From Spisula solida (Eukaryota; Mollusca; Bivalvia; Venerida; Mactridae): a stretch of 64,000 nucleotides of DNA. This document shows, piece after piece, positions 49,501-60,600 of this stretch. Below the pieces are notes generated by a model. That model saw only the letters and a program-made list of their open reading frames with translations, did not search any database and was not told the DNA's origin. Positions within the stretch are counted from its first letter, which is position 1, and every line of letters begins with the position of its first letter. Where the stretch lies: positions 2,992,001 to 3,056,000 of the forward strand of contig OX365954.1 of NCBI GenBank assembly GCA_947247005.1, given 5' to 3'. The translations under genes and the position numbers were made by a program.

Positions 49501-52500
49501 CATCCTGCAAGAAAGATACTCGAAAACACTTCTTCTCAATCAGGGTTATTTCTGACTGTAATGCCCTTCCTGAAAACATTATTAGTTCACTGTCTTTGAA
49601 TACGTTTAAACACTGGCTTGACAACTTCATAGATGATATGAAATACACTGTTCATCCAGATACTACCTGGGTATCTTCTTAAGAGGGGGTTATATAAGTT
49701 TACCAAACTTGCGACCCTACAACGATGTAATACTATGATGTACAAGAACACCTCAAACTGTCTTGTGCAAAAAAAACAAAGTTCCCTACAATTTGTTACA
49801 ATATCATTCACAGCCCCCCCCACCCCTCCAACAATGAGAAAAACCTCAATCATTGTAACACTAACCCTCCATGTCCATTACTTTTAAAACAACCAATATA
49901 AAGAAATAACACTGGAATAACAATACATGTATTTCTAAAACTATAACCAATGTAAAGAAAAGATACTGGAATCATTACTTTGCTTAAAATAAAAACAATA
50001 ACTAGACATAGAGTATTTTTATTAAAGCAAGCATTTGTAAACATTTGTGATCAAAGTAGATAACTTAATCAAAATGATAGGTGTGAAAACAAACATAACC
50101 AACTGCAAAAACCACAGCAACTACCACCATAAATAAGCATAACAATGACAAATGTAAGACAATATTACAGAGTACATGTACACAGAAATTTTGAATATAC
50201 AATGTACAATGCTAAAGTAAGAAAGCATATCATGTATACAGTACCATGAGTTACCATGAGAGTGTGTCAGACAGCATGCAAGGGTTTTAAAACTAGCACC
50301 GTATGACTCTCACGTTTAACATATTAATAAGAATCTAGCTCAATAAATTTGAGGTTCCACGGACAAAGTTTGCTGTCAACATACAGTATTGTCCTTTGCT
50401 CAAGTCTTAGCAACTTAGATCTCACGCTTTTTTTTAAATATCAACATAACTATAATCTGACCACATTAAACTGCGACTCAGTCTCAGTTTAATGAAGTTT
50501 ACTAATAGCACCGACAGAAAAACAACAACAATCACCAAGATGATTACTAATCTATGCCCAGTTTCTTATCACTCATGTCACATTCAATAAAGTCCAGTTT
50601 CAACAAAACTCTCAGCATGTCACCATTTAATACAATACAAGCGTAGACATGATGTTCAAACAGACATAAACTTCCACCACCATACCAGGTAGCCAATCAA
50701 CACACACACCATACCAACTAATCAACATATACATGATCTTACATTGATATATTTGTGTCTCACAGAATTTTCAAGTTGTGAGCATTTCCCTATAGTACTT
50801 CTTCTAACCAATGGTGAGTGTAGAAACTGTTAAATTAATTATATGATTATGATGGTCTGAATTATGTAACAGTGTATTACAATTAGGCATACTTAATTGC
50901 AGTAAATTCGGTACGCTTAGATCTGCATTATTAAAATAAATGCACTTAGTTGTATGACTAATACTACAAAAATTAAAAAATTTATATGAGCGTAGAAAAA
51001 CTGGAAGCGTCTGATTTAATATATGAACAAGAGGGCCCAAAGGCCCTAGGTCGCTCACATGTCATAGTAGTGCATGCAAGTCCCTATGGTGACCTAAGTA
51101 ATCATTTATATTTTATGAATTAAGATTCAGGAAAATTCAGCCTCTAGTGCAAACATTTTCTATGATTTGACTTAGTGACCTAGTTTTTAAACCCAAATGA
51201 CCCAGTTTCGAACTTGACCTAGATTTCATAGTGACAAACATTCTGACCAATTTTCATGATAATAGGGTCATAATTGTGTTCACAAGGTTTCTAATATTTG
51301 ACCTTATGACCTAGTTCATGACCCTACTTGACCTATATTTCATGGAGACAAACGTTCTAACCATGTTTCATGAAGATTGGGCTATAATAATTATTGTAGC
51401 CTCTTGTGTGTTCATAAGAAATTGTGGTCAGACAGAAGAATGATCACAACAGAGCTAAAAAACAATATGTCTTCTCCACTATATGTGGGAGGCATAATTA
51501 TACTCACATCTCTAGAAGATTTCTTTACAGAATTTTGTGACGTTCTCACATTTACACCCGACACTTTGGATCCAAATGCGATATGGAACTCATTATTAGC
51601 TGATGACCTTCTTCCACTTGCACTCAGGTCTGTAAACACAATCACACAACTTATCTATCTTACCAACACATTGCCAATTGAACATTTTACAATATATGTT
51701 AATCAGATTCACATTCAATGGCAGTTTAACATTTCCTAGGTTGGTTTGATCTTTGAAAATATCCTTAGGCATATATTTTGCTGTTTTGTTCTAATTGATA
51801 TGTTTTCAACATTAATTTAGTTGTCTGATACACAGTGGTCAGTTAACTTATACTAGGGTCGCAAATGCAATCTAATCACTTTAGTCTAATTTGGCTGGGA
51901 GGACATCAGCTGGTAATCAGAGTAATGTGTGTCTGTTTTGACATATGCATTGCTACTAATTGGTAGGCATCCGTCATATGCATTGCTACTAATTGGTAGG
52001 CATCCGTCATATGCATTGCTACTAATTGGTAGGCATCCGTCATATGCATTGCTACTAATTGGTAGGCATCCGTCATATGCATTGCTACTAATTGGTAGGC
52101 ATCCGTCATATGCATTGCTACTAATTGGTAGGCATCCGTCATATGCATTGCTACTAATTGGTAGGCATCCGTCATATGCATTGCTACTAATTGGTAGGCA
52201 TCCGTCATATGCATTGCTACTAATTGGTAGGCATCCGTCATATGCATTGCTACTAATTGGTAGGCTTCCGTCATATGCATTGCTACTAATTGGTAGGCAT
52301 CTGTATGGTGCTTAAACATCAGGCACACATCCCATATACGGCATTGTGCGAAGTTCTGGTCATTTGTGACCTAAGTAACAACCTGTTTTCATGGAATTCA
52401 TTATCGACCAGTGCTAATATGCTCTTACAACAGGTGGAGGACAAGACCATAACCAAGTCGAGGAAGACCTGCATGACCCAGTATCGTACCCTGGTCACTC

Positions 52501-53720
52501 GGGTGACAGTGACACGCAAGACATAGTGCTCCAACAGACAGACTCCTAATTTTGCAAACGTAAAAATACAGATTTTATGAGATTAAACATAGATTACCTA
52601 AATCTAGTGCACTGCTTACAGAACCTCTCATGTCTCCAGCACCTCGTAATCTCTCAGCATGTTTTATCTTGTCTATAGTCAGCAACTGTAACAAAACATC
52701 AAAATATTACAGAACACATTGTTTTATCTTGTCTATACTCAGCAACTGTAACAAAACATGACAATATTTTATAAAATGCTATATCTCAGTCATCTGGGCC
52801 AGATATTCTTTAATACCCCAAGTTCAAAATTTTGGTACATTTAAAGATATTTTTGTTTATTCAGGTTTAGTTATTACCAGTGGCATATTCCTCTTACCAG
52901 TTTTCCTGGACTGTATCCTAACCAGTAATAATCTAACCGTCCACAAGGAACCAGTGTTCTTTGGTTCTGACACTGATCAAATGATTCAATATCATCCTGA
53001 TTTTATGTCCAAATTCAGGCCCTTCCCCAGGTGCAGAAGGTGCAGAAGGTGCTGACATACCACAGCACCTTAAAGCCAGAATAGGCATGCCCAAAGAGCC
53101 TTTAATCCTAATATGGTGTTTTTAAATCACTAATGGGTGTTTGTTTTTGTGGTCTGTATTGTGTTATTTAAGTGATTGTGACTTATATGTTGTGAAAAGG
53201 TGCTGACTTATAGTTTACCATGCAGTAGAAATGTCATCGATAGAAACAATATCAATGATTCTACAATATTGTTCAGTAGATTGATAATCAACTTTGCCAT
53301 TTGAAATATCGATACACGGGTAAATAAATGGAACCACCAAAATTCTTGTATTCCCTGCACAAAAACTTTAGTGAATCATGACTTATAGGCCAGTTACTGG
53401 TTCATCTATATGTGCAGATTAATATATTGATGTAGCATCAATACTTGACTCCTGATATGTCATAATCAGTGATATGCCTCAGAACGAATCAAAGTTAGCT
53501 TTTAAGTTAAACTATGTTAAACTTTTTGGATCTCCTGAAGCACAAATCCTAGCGTTGCCACAGCACCTTAAAAAAATTCTAGAGAAGAGCTTGAAAATGT
53601 TACTCAATTAATAAACAAGTTTTAGTACCTGTGTTTGATGATTAACCTCTGTAGCAAACTGACATTGTTTAGGTATATGATCTATCTCACCACTGTTGCT
53701 TGGTACACATCCATACAGTT
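40549..53720 (-). CDS. CFAP20DC: CFAP20DC disordered middle and conserved C-terminal exons
   Basis: Fourteen exons encode a Ser/Arg/Pro-rich, probably disordered region. Recognisable islands are CQFATEVNHQTQ with LLTIDKIKHAERLRGAGD, NEFHIAFGSKVSGVNV, an acidic SSDEEIEDDQEDGSD stretch, six-residue NSGTRP-type repeats (about residues 621-672), SRMSRTMLKEIPLTDARFSH joined to KGYDFSKYAYQDL, and an acidic tail DDEEELDLLFDSQLNCYYD. The islands are where orthology is clearest; the rest is low complexity. Confidence 0.88.
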
Positions 53721-56700
53721 CTACAATACAATAACATTGTAATCCTTCCAAATCTTATAATATGAGGGCATTCAGAAAATATGCGCCGTAACGATGTTTG
53801 AGTGGAATAGTCATAATGTTGTAATATATTCAATAATGCTCAGATTAGAATAAAGTTTCATTTTCTTAATAAAGATGTTTTATTAAATTTTATATAGAGA
53901 ATAAAAGGGTAGTGACATGAACGAGTAAGTTAATCTGGCAATGTGGAGGAATTTATCAGGTGAGCCCTTGGCGAATCCAGCAAATTCTGCAGCTTAGCCA
54001 AATAAACATTGTGACAGGTGAGCGCAAAATTAAATAATTTTCCAATGTATTTACCCCATTGTAACAAAGGACCTTTTAAGTTGATTCTGACTGTTATCTA
54101 ATCAATATTTACCGTCATCTCCGACCGTATCTGGTGGTTGACTCTTCATGGTAAATATTCTACGAATTCTACAATTAGCTGATATTGTAACACTATCTAA
54201 CATCTTGTAAGTCTCACCACGCCACGTCTCTCCCACCATTGATACCATGTCTAAACACAAGTTTAACCACTGCAAGACAAGAATTAATACCATGTCTAAA
54301 CACAAGTTTAACCACTGCAAGACAAGAATTGATACCAGGTCTAAACATGAGTTTAACCACTGCAAGACAAGAATTGATACCATGTCTAAACACAAGTTTA
54401 ACCACTGCAAGACAATAATTGATACCATGTCTTAACACGAGTTTAACCACTGCAAGACAAAAATTTATACCATGTCTAAACATGAGTTTAACCACTGCAA
54501 GACAAGAATTGATACCATGTCTAAACATGAGTTTAACCCAGTGCAATTGCAAGTCAGTTTCGGGTGCCATTAGCACACATCCTTACACAAACCTGTTTCA
54601 AACATTGTTCTATTGTTAAAATTTAATTTTTGAAATTTCAACCGCAGGGGTGTCAACAGAGCCAAATTAAAAATCCTGAAAATCATACACAACCAACCAT
54701 TTTTGCCAAATAAGATCCATTTAACTGCATCATTTCCATATTTTACTCAGTTTATATTGAATAAAATCCTACCGAGCAGATTAAATTGACCATTTCTTAA
54801 GATATTTTCATGGAATTACTTTTAATTTGGTCTGAAACTATCGCTCTTTCAAGATAAATCCGGAATTTCGGATAAATCAGGAATATTGACACCCCTGCAA
54901 ACGACCTTAACTTTGTCAATTCTTTTAATTTTAAAAGGCAAACCAATAGACATCCACCAGAATTTCTTACATTGATAATTAACTTCTGATTTTCTATTTA
55001 CATATTTTCTTTATAATATACCATTCAACATTATATGTTCAAATACTAAAGTAACCTGTTTAAGTATGGCTAGCAGTAACTAGTCAAAATCAAGAACTAT
55101 ACAATAAACATGGACAATTACTTACAATGCCAGTTTTGACAATTTTCATAGGGACTTTAGCATGTAATGGTGTAATATGTATATCCTTCTGGGCTGTAGA
55201 CAACATGAGGCGTCTTTTATTATTCTTCATGTCAGAGAGTCTGGAAAATAAAAATGAACTGTAGGATTTCAATAGTTACTTATAGTGAATAAGATAAGAA
55301 CAACAATTTTACTTTCCAAGTATAAAATCTAAATCCAATACTGCATTTTTAATAATAAACTGCACAGTATGTTGGTATTTCTGAGGTGGCAGACAAACTT
55401 GCAACATCCGTCCATGCATCCAGAGGCCCAGCACAAAATCAATATGTCTCCCCCACTATATGTGGGTGAGATAATTCAGTATATAATTGAACAAGCACTC
55501 CTTACCCTAACTCCATGCTGAAATCAAGGCCTTTCTTCATTGCTATCTGAACTATCAAGTATCTCTGAATTAAATGCACTGAAAATACATAAACTTGGAA
55601 GATAAGAAAATGAAAAGTCATACAATACAGTGCATGTTTTGTGTATATATGTGTTTGTAAATATGTTATAACGATGTACATGTTGTACAAAATAATAAAT
55701 TATATGTTCTGTTCTGTACAATAATATTGCAAAATAAAAGGCAATTAAATTTTCACAAGGATTAGTATTTATCAAAATTAAACAAACAAAAGTACAAAAT
55801 GTACATGTAGTACAAAATTTTACAAATTATATTATTGTACATATTAAATTTATTGCCTATGAATAAACCTCATATTTAAATATTCAATATTGTTAGGTTT
55901 TTTTATTGAGCATTTTTCTGTACAATAGGACATGTCAATTTACGTCAAAAAATCACCTAATACTTTTAACACTCCCTTTTGCACAAGAATACTATTTTGT
56001 AAAAATACTTTATAAAATTTACTTACATGAGCCCCTTGCATCCTTGGGAACCTGCATTTTCGTAGTAGCAGTTGGTCCATCAAGGCTGTAGGAAAAACTT
56101 TTAATTTCTTTGTCATAGTTCTAAAAAAGGAAAAACAAATCTTAATTTTAAAATACTGGTAGCACAAATTAAATAATAATGAAATTTACGCATAAAATTT
56201 CTGACTAAGTAAATATAAAAACTTCATTTTCCTAACACAGAAAATAACAAAAACTAATTATAACTTAAGAAAACGCCACCAATCTGTTTAAATATAAAAT
56301 ATATGACCTGCAAAACTGTCAGTATTGCATAGTAGGTAATACACAGTGATTTTTTTCCTTCTTTATTAGGGTCCGGAAAACGGACCCGTTCCCAATTGCA
56401 AATAGGCTATAATTTTCCCAAAATTGAATGGACAAATTCCCAATAAACAATTTAAAAAAATAATTTTCAAAATCGGACATAAAATGATAAAGTTATGAAC
56501 ATTTTGACAAGATGTCTAGCATAAAAATTTCAAGAAACCAGTAAACATTCACATGTCATTTACATGTAATCTCTTTTTCTATTTTGTTTGGCCTTTCTGC
56601 TTCATGGAAATTCCCAATTTCAAGTTGTCACGACGCAAAAATTCCCAATCTGAATGGACCCAGACCATTTCCCAAAGAGGCAAAAAAATCACTGATACAG

Positions 56701-59331
56701 GAAAAACCTGAATAATACTAGATATGACTTGGTTTTCCAAGTTTTAATCTTCATATACTGTAGGTACTCTATGGTACATATCTCAATACATATATTAATA
56801 CAGTACATCACCATCTTTATAAAATGTACAAATACCAGATAATATAAATATCAAATTGTCTCGTAATTTCCTTTGAGACCTTTATTATTATATATACAGT
56901 AGTTAATTAAGTCCAACATTAGACTTTACACAAAACAATGAGAAGACTAGAACAAACCTTTGACACAGATCCTGAGATTTTCCATAAAGCAGTTGATTCT
57001 TTTTGCTGTGGAGAAAATATCTCAAAATATGGCCCACCCTGAAATGCATCAGTAAATTAAATAACAAGGAAATATGCAACATACACTGATAAGTCAATAT
57101 CCCAATAAGATGATTCAAAGTATAAAGTTTTAATGTTGCATAAATATAGATGCAAAGCATATTGCGAACTTGGAATACCTGCAGGTGTGTAGTTTGTATC
57201 TGCAGGTATATAGTCTATACCTGCAGGTGTATAGTCTATATCTGCAGGTGTATAGTCAATACCTGTAGGTGTGTAGTCTATATTTTCAGGTGTGTAGTCA
57301 ATACCTGTAGGTGTGTAGTCTATATCTGCAGGTGTGTAGTCAATGCCTGCAGGTGTGTAGTCTATATATGCAGGTGTGTAATCAATACCTGCAGGTGTGT
57401 AGTCTATATCTGCAGGTATGTAGTCTATATCTTCAGGTGCATAGTCAATATATACAGGTGTGTAGTCTATATCTGCAGGTGTGTAGTCTACATCTGCAGG
57501 TGTGTAGTCTATATCTGCATGTGTGTAGTCTATATCTGCAGGTGTGTAGTCAATGCCTGCAGGTGTGTAGTCTATATCTGCAGGTGTGTAGTCAATACCT
57601 GCAGGTGTGTAGTCTATATCTGCAGGTATTTCTTTCTTGTTTGGGAAAGGTACCGGTACCAGACAAATTGTGAAAACTTGCGGCGTTTTTTCTCAAATTG
57701 GGAATTTTTGAGAATTCTTAAAAAAAACGACACCTATCTTATTGATGATAGAAACTAACATAAAAGCTTGTGCATGATATGCCATGCATTTCCTCATATA
57801 AAATGCACACATTATAATTTATGGCATGACTTGCGCAGCCAAGATGCACCAGATTGGGAATTATTTTCCTCTGAAATTGGGAAAATGGATAATTTTTCTA
57901 ATTGGGAAGCTACCTTTTAGGGGTACCTAACAAAGAAGGGGAAAATCTCTGGTAGTCTATATCTGCAGGTGATTAGTCTATATCTGCAGGTGTGTAGTCT
58001 GTATCTGCAGGTGTATAGTCTATATCTGCAGTTGTGTAGTCTATATCTGCAGGTGATTAGTCTATATCTGCAGGTGTGTAGTCTGTATCTGCAGGTCTAT
58101 AGTCTATATCTGCAGGTGTGTAGTCTATATCTGCAGGTGTGTAGTCTATATCTGCAGGTGTGTAGTCTATATCTGCAGGTGAATAGTCTATATCTGCAGG
58201 TGTGTACATAGTCTATATCTGCAGGTGTGTAGTCTATATCTGCAGGTCTATAGTCTATATCTGCAGGTGTGTAGTACTGTAACTAGAGTTTATTGGTGTA
58301 ACAGAGAAATATAAATGGGTTTGTGTGTTACCGCTGCCACGGAAATACATTAGACGGAATGGCAACTCATTCGACCCCCCACTATATTTCCTATATAGGC
58401 CGCCATACTGGAATGAAATATCGCGATCGGCTTACTTGTACGAGACTTAACGAGACTTGGCGAGATTCTCAAGTTGGCGCTATTTTTCCCCGCTAGCCGC
58501 CGCCATCTTGGATTATTTCATAAATTCAGCCTAATTTGTCAATGAGATATTTGTTTTCATTTAAAGCAACTCTTCGTCAAAATAAGCAAAGATGGGAATT
58601 TATTTGTTCCCTTATGTGTTTGGAAAGTTTTTGTATAGATAGTTCCGACGATTCATCTGTCAATTGTGACATAGACCACATTTTCTGTGACCTATCCTGA
58701 TCGATAAATTTTCAATCGACGGGTTTTGGATTGCTTCCAAGATTTACTTTTTTAAACCCCTAAGGAAACTTATTTACGACTGTTTTTCTAATAAATCAAT
58801 ATTTTTTGTGATCTTTGGGGTGTCCTCTATTTGTTGAAAATGATCAAACCACTTAGTTTTGAGGTTTTGACACGAAAAAAAGATTTCTTTTGGATAAGTC
58901 ATGTTCACAATTATCGTGCTTACCGAAGCGCGCAATGCATTATGGGTAGTCAGGTCATAACTAGGCTATTTTTAGACCTGCTTATCCGTTCTGTGTATAT
59001 CCGTGCCGCTGCCACCGTTAAAAATAACTTAAATAATGACCCCCTGCCTCATACCCCGACAGGAGGCAACCCTAGACAGATAAGCTGTCTGCAAGTGGCT
59101 GCTTAAAATTCTGACAGTCCAGCCACTACACGGGCATCCCTGTATAGATTGCGTCGAAATGGTTTGACTAGGGGCAACCCCTACTGTTACAGTGACTAAC
59201 TCAGCAACTGTATGACCCCTGATCATATGATTGCCCTTCCAAAACCCCTGACAGCTATAAACATTATACTTAATGGTGTGAACATTATACTTACAAATAA
59301 TTTGACATACCTGATATTTGTCTTTAAACAT
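40549..59331 (-). CDS. CFAP20DC: CFAP20 domain-containing protein (CFAP20DC / C3orf67-like), complete, 20 coding exons
   Basis: Function is poorly known; the N-terminal CFAP20/DUF667 fold is shared with the ciliary inner-junction protein CFAP20. Exons in transcript order: 59311-59331, 56958-57038, 56027-56120, 55506-55578, 55126-55240, 54113-54269, 53629-53720, 52598-52685, 51508-51629, 49262-49313, 48699-48920, 47948-48088, 46591-46797, 46092-46242, 45351-45456, 43937-44548, 43245-43568, 42829-42899, 41239-41354, 40549-40658. All junctions are GT-AG with matching phases; the sum is 2955 nt (984 residues). The start MFKDKYQ followed by GGPYFEIFSPQ, the segment FHIAFGSKV, and the end LNCYYDPKTCTYYELS match what I recall of vertebrate CFAP20DC. 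The gene is convergent with HDAC6 and divergent from DCPS. Confidence 0.93.
40703..40990 (+). mobile_element. tRNA-derived SINE
   Basis: A box GGTGGCCTAGAGGTAGG and B box GGTTCGATCCC, followed by about 230 bp of body. In the last CFAP20DC intron, opposite to the gene. Confidence 0.65.
41361..42430. repeat. 23-bp minisatellite, >40 units, abutting a CFAP20DC acceptor
   Basis: Unit AAACATGACATCACAGAATA plus TAT, with variants lacking part of the unit. The array starts about 6 bp intronward of exon 41239-41354, so it occupies the place of the polypyrimidine tract and branch site. Confidence 0.95.
44258..44415 (-). repeat. CFAP20DC: Coding 18-bp repeat (NSGTRP) in CFAP20DC
   Basis: Within exon 43937-44548 an 18-bp unit is repeated about eight times, encoding near-identical hexapeptides such as RPNSGT, with RPSSGS and RPGSGS variants at the ends. 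It is in frame and uninterrupted. Repeat number is likely polymorphic; no function is known. Confidence 0.85.
44897..45080 (-). mobile_element. Fragment of helentron-like AGTCCCCTACC family
   Basis: Inverted match to the 3' part of 35257-35690 (ATTGCCAGCAATACAGAAG, TTTCTGTTGCCATAGCAACC). CFAP20DC intron. Confidence 0.65.
45846..46086. mobile_element. TIR MITE (GATCTCCC family) abutting a CFAP20DC splice donor
   Basis: Ends GGCCCCGATCTCCCGAAGCA and TGCTTCGGGAGATCTGAGCC. A possible 7-bp duplication CCAGAAC is seen on both sides. The right end lies about 5-10 bp from the last base of exon 46092-46242. Confidence 0.75.
46300..46405 (+). repeat. ~50-bp direct duplication
   Basis: Two copies of TTCAATACCCTCTCTTG...GAGCTCATNTGGGCA in the intron upstream of CFAP20DC exon 46092-46242. 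Confidence 0.85.
46826..47459. mobile_element. Pogo/Tigger-like TIR element with TA duplication
   Basis: Ends CAGTCAACTCTCGTTATCTC / CAGTCAACTCTCGTTATCTT, TA on both sides, 634 bp, with repeated ATTCGAGATA motifs inside. No transposase frame. Confidence 0.85.
48417..48664. mobile_element. hAT-like MITE, CAGGGG family
   Basis: CAGGGGTTCTACTGAGGAAT to TTGTAGGACCC; located directly after the donor side of CFAP20DC exon 48699-48920. Confidence 0.6.
51037..51400 (-). mobile_element. Helentron/HINE-like element, AGCTCACC family, minus orientation
   Basis: Begins ACAAGAGGGCCCAAAGGCCC then GGTCGCTCAC, the inverted 3' end of the family; contains TTTGACCTTATGACCTAG. The 5' end is lost. Confidence 0.7.
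51941..52305. repeat. 33-bp minisatellite, 11 nearly identical units
   Basis: The unit contains ATGCATTGCTACTAATTGGT and AGGCATCCGTCAT. Near-perfect identity implies recent expansion. Both strands stay open because the period is divisible by three. CFAP20DC intron. Confidence 0.97.
52661..52762 (-). repeat. 60-bp direct duplication spanning a CFAP20DC splice acceptor
   Basis: GTTTTATCTTGTCTATA and TCAGCAACTGTAACAAAACA occur at 52661-52700 (real exon start at 52685) and again at 52721-52760 (decoy start at 52745). One substitution (G to C) separates them in the exonic part. Confidence 0.9.
54113..59331 (-). CDS. CFAP20DC: CFAP20DC N-terminal CFAP20 (DUF667) domain exons
   Basis: The first six coding exons give about 180 residues with the CFAP20-like pattern: GGPYFEIFSP, NYDKEIKSFSYSLDG, LHLIQRYLIVQIAM, NNKRRLMLSTAQKDIHITPL, HAKVPMKIVKTGIWLNLCLD, SVTISANCRIRRIFTMKS. 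WLNLCLDMVS and ANCRIRR correspond to the WNQIQFNLLD and ANCRIRR blocks of CFAP20. The start ATG at 59331 is supported by the conserved MFK beginning and an exact donor after seven codons. Exon 54113-54269 lies at the end of a 45-bp acceptor-containing array. Confidence 0.92.
54225..54540 (-). repeat. 45-bp tandem array containing a CFAP20DC splice acceptor and exon start
   Basis: Acceptors (minus strand TCTTGCAG before TGGTTAAAC) fall at exon-start positions 54269 (real), 54314, 54359, 54404, 54449 and 54494, an exact 45-bp period, with a broken seventh near 54539. Confidence 0.95.
54545..54640. mobile_element. Fragment of hAT-like MITE, CAGGGG family
   Basis: GCAAGTCAGTTTCGGGTGCC and AAACATTGTTCTATTGTTAA match the family interior. 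It directly follows the truncated end of the 45-bp array. Confidence 0.5.
56344..56694. mobile_element. MITE with CAGTGATTTTTTT ends and 5-bp duplication
   Basis: 351 bp between CAGTGATTTTTTTCC and GGCAAAAAAATCACTG, flanked by ATACA on both sides. The interior has repeated TTCCCAATT. A divergent relative sits at 57628-57953. Confidence 0.8.
57170..58275. repeat. 21-bp minisatellite, >35 units, interrupted by a MITE
   Basis: Unit CTGCAGGTGTGTAGTCTATA plus T, with PstI-like CTGCAG in most units; broken at about 57628-57953. CFAP20DC intron 1. Confidence 0.95.
57628..57953. mobile_element. MITE inserted in the 21-bp minisatellite
   Basis: The right end inverted reads CAGAGATTTTCCCCTTCTTT and TAGCTTCCCAATT, matching the left end of 56344-56694; the left end is eroded. 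Repeat units resume directly after it. Confidence 0.65.
58655..58990 (+). repeat. Interspersed repeat X, copy 2
   Basis: Inverted relative to 24370-24690 (e.g. GGTTTTGGATTGCTTCC, GGGTGTCCTCTATTTG). In CFAP20DC intron 1. Confidence 0.7.
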
Positions 59332-60060
59332 TGTTAAAGATTCTTGCAAAATTGCAAAGTGCTTGAAGTTGAATGCTTGTCCAAAAGTTGGAAACTCAGT
59401 ATTTTCTTTCCAAAATCATCGACGACTTTTACAACATTTTATAGAGTTAATTCATCGTGTAAATGCTACATCGTATATATGATTACATTGTACTAGTTGT
59501 CAAATTGGAGTAAGAATACGACAATAATGGAAACTTTGGTTACGGGACATCCCAAAATATGCATTTGTCGGCCATCTTTGTTTATCATTCTATTGCACAA
59601 TGAAAATGACCAATCAGATTACAGTCGAGATTAAAAGTCCGTATTGGACTATCCCGTACAGACACGGACTAGAATAGAATAGATTAGAATATAGTTTATT
59701 TTCCAAATTCTGGACCCTCTCGGGTATACAATTAATACAATTTTGATATTTATATAAAAGGCAATCCAAAATTATGTGGATTAAAAAGCGCACCTTTACA
59801 ACAGCCTACGTGACACGTGACGAAATGGAGTAAAATTAGTCGTTTTAGCCTTTACACGAATTTTGTCGTATTTAAGGAAAACTATTTTTAGAGAAATTTG
59901 AACAAGATACAAGAATATTTTGTACTTCGGATATATCATGACAAACTTAAGTTATATAACATTAGCTAATAGCTATTTTCCGACAAACATAGGTAAACAA
60001 ATACAACATACATTTTACTAGTAATTAGAATCACACTTGAGCATACATATTAAACATGAA
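59332..60060. other. CFAP20DC 5' flank, no distinct promoter
   Basis: AT-rich; an inverted CCAAT-type motif GACCAATCAGA near 59606 and CGGCCATCTTTG near 59571 are the only promoter-like strings seen. The transcription start is unknown. Confidence 0.3.
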
Positions 60061-60064
60061 TTAA

Positions 60065-60600
60065 AGGTGCTGTCTCGCGTACGTTGGTGTATTGCAAAAA
60101 TCAAAATAAAATCGTCAAATCACGATTCGCGTAATTTTGGTATAGTTACCTGTATATATATGCCATATACAAGAACACTGACATTTAAAAGAACTAGCGA
60201 AATATCGACATTTTGTAGTTATTTAGTAGTTTTACACCCAAAACTCTATATGGTTATAATACCCTATATAATTAACACTTCTCTCACGTAAATTGCTTGG
60301 AATTTGTTTGCATTCAATGAAAACGAATTGCAAAACGAACCAAATACCTCACTGATGTTTACGCTGAAGTTTGTAGATGTTACTGTTCTATCACGCGTGA
60401 ATTACATAATTCACAAAGCATGTTGCGCTATTTTTAAAAGGAACAATACTGGATGCGCAATATCCAGCGTGGTTTAACTTGCTAACATGCATAAATATTT
60501 CATAAAGCATCCGTTAGTGGCGTTCTATTACATACATATTTGGTTATGTAGGAACATTACTTCAAACAAAAAATTTAGCCTGATCTGTGAGGTAGCACCT
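60065..60600 (+). mobile_element. TTAA-flanked MITE (Kolobok-like), copy 2
   Basis: TTAA at 60061-60064 and 60601-60604; ends AGGTGCTGTCTCGCG / AGGTGCTACCTCAC. Same orientation as and similar along its length to 6945-7481. Confidence 0.8.

Noticed and set aside
51906..52328. Open frames on both strands and CRISPR-like regular spacing
   Set aside because: Perfect head-to-tail 33-bp units with no variable spacers, in an animal intron: a minisatellite, not CRISPR or a gene.
57150..57758. 202-codon Cys/Val-rich open frame
   Set aside because: Product of the 21-bp minisatellite; three frames are open and no start context or homology is seen.
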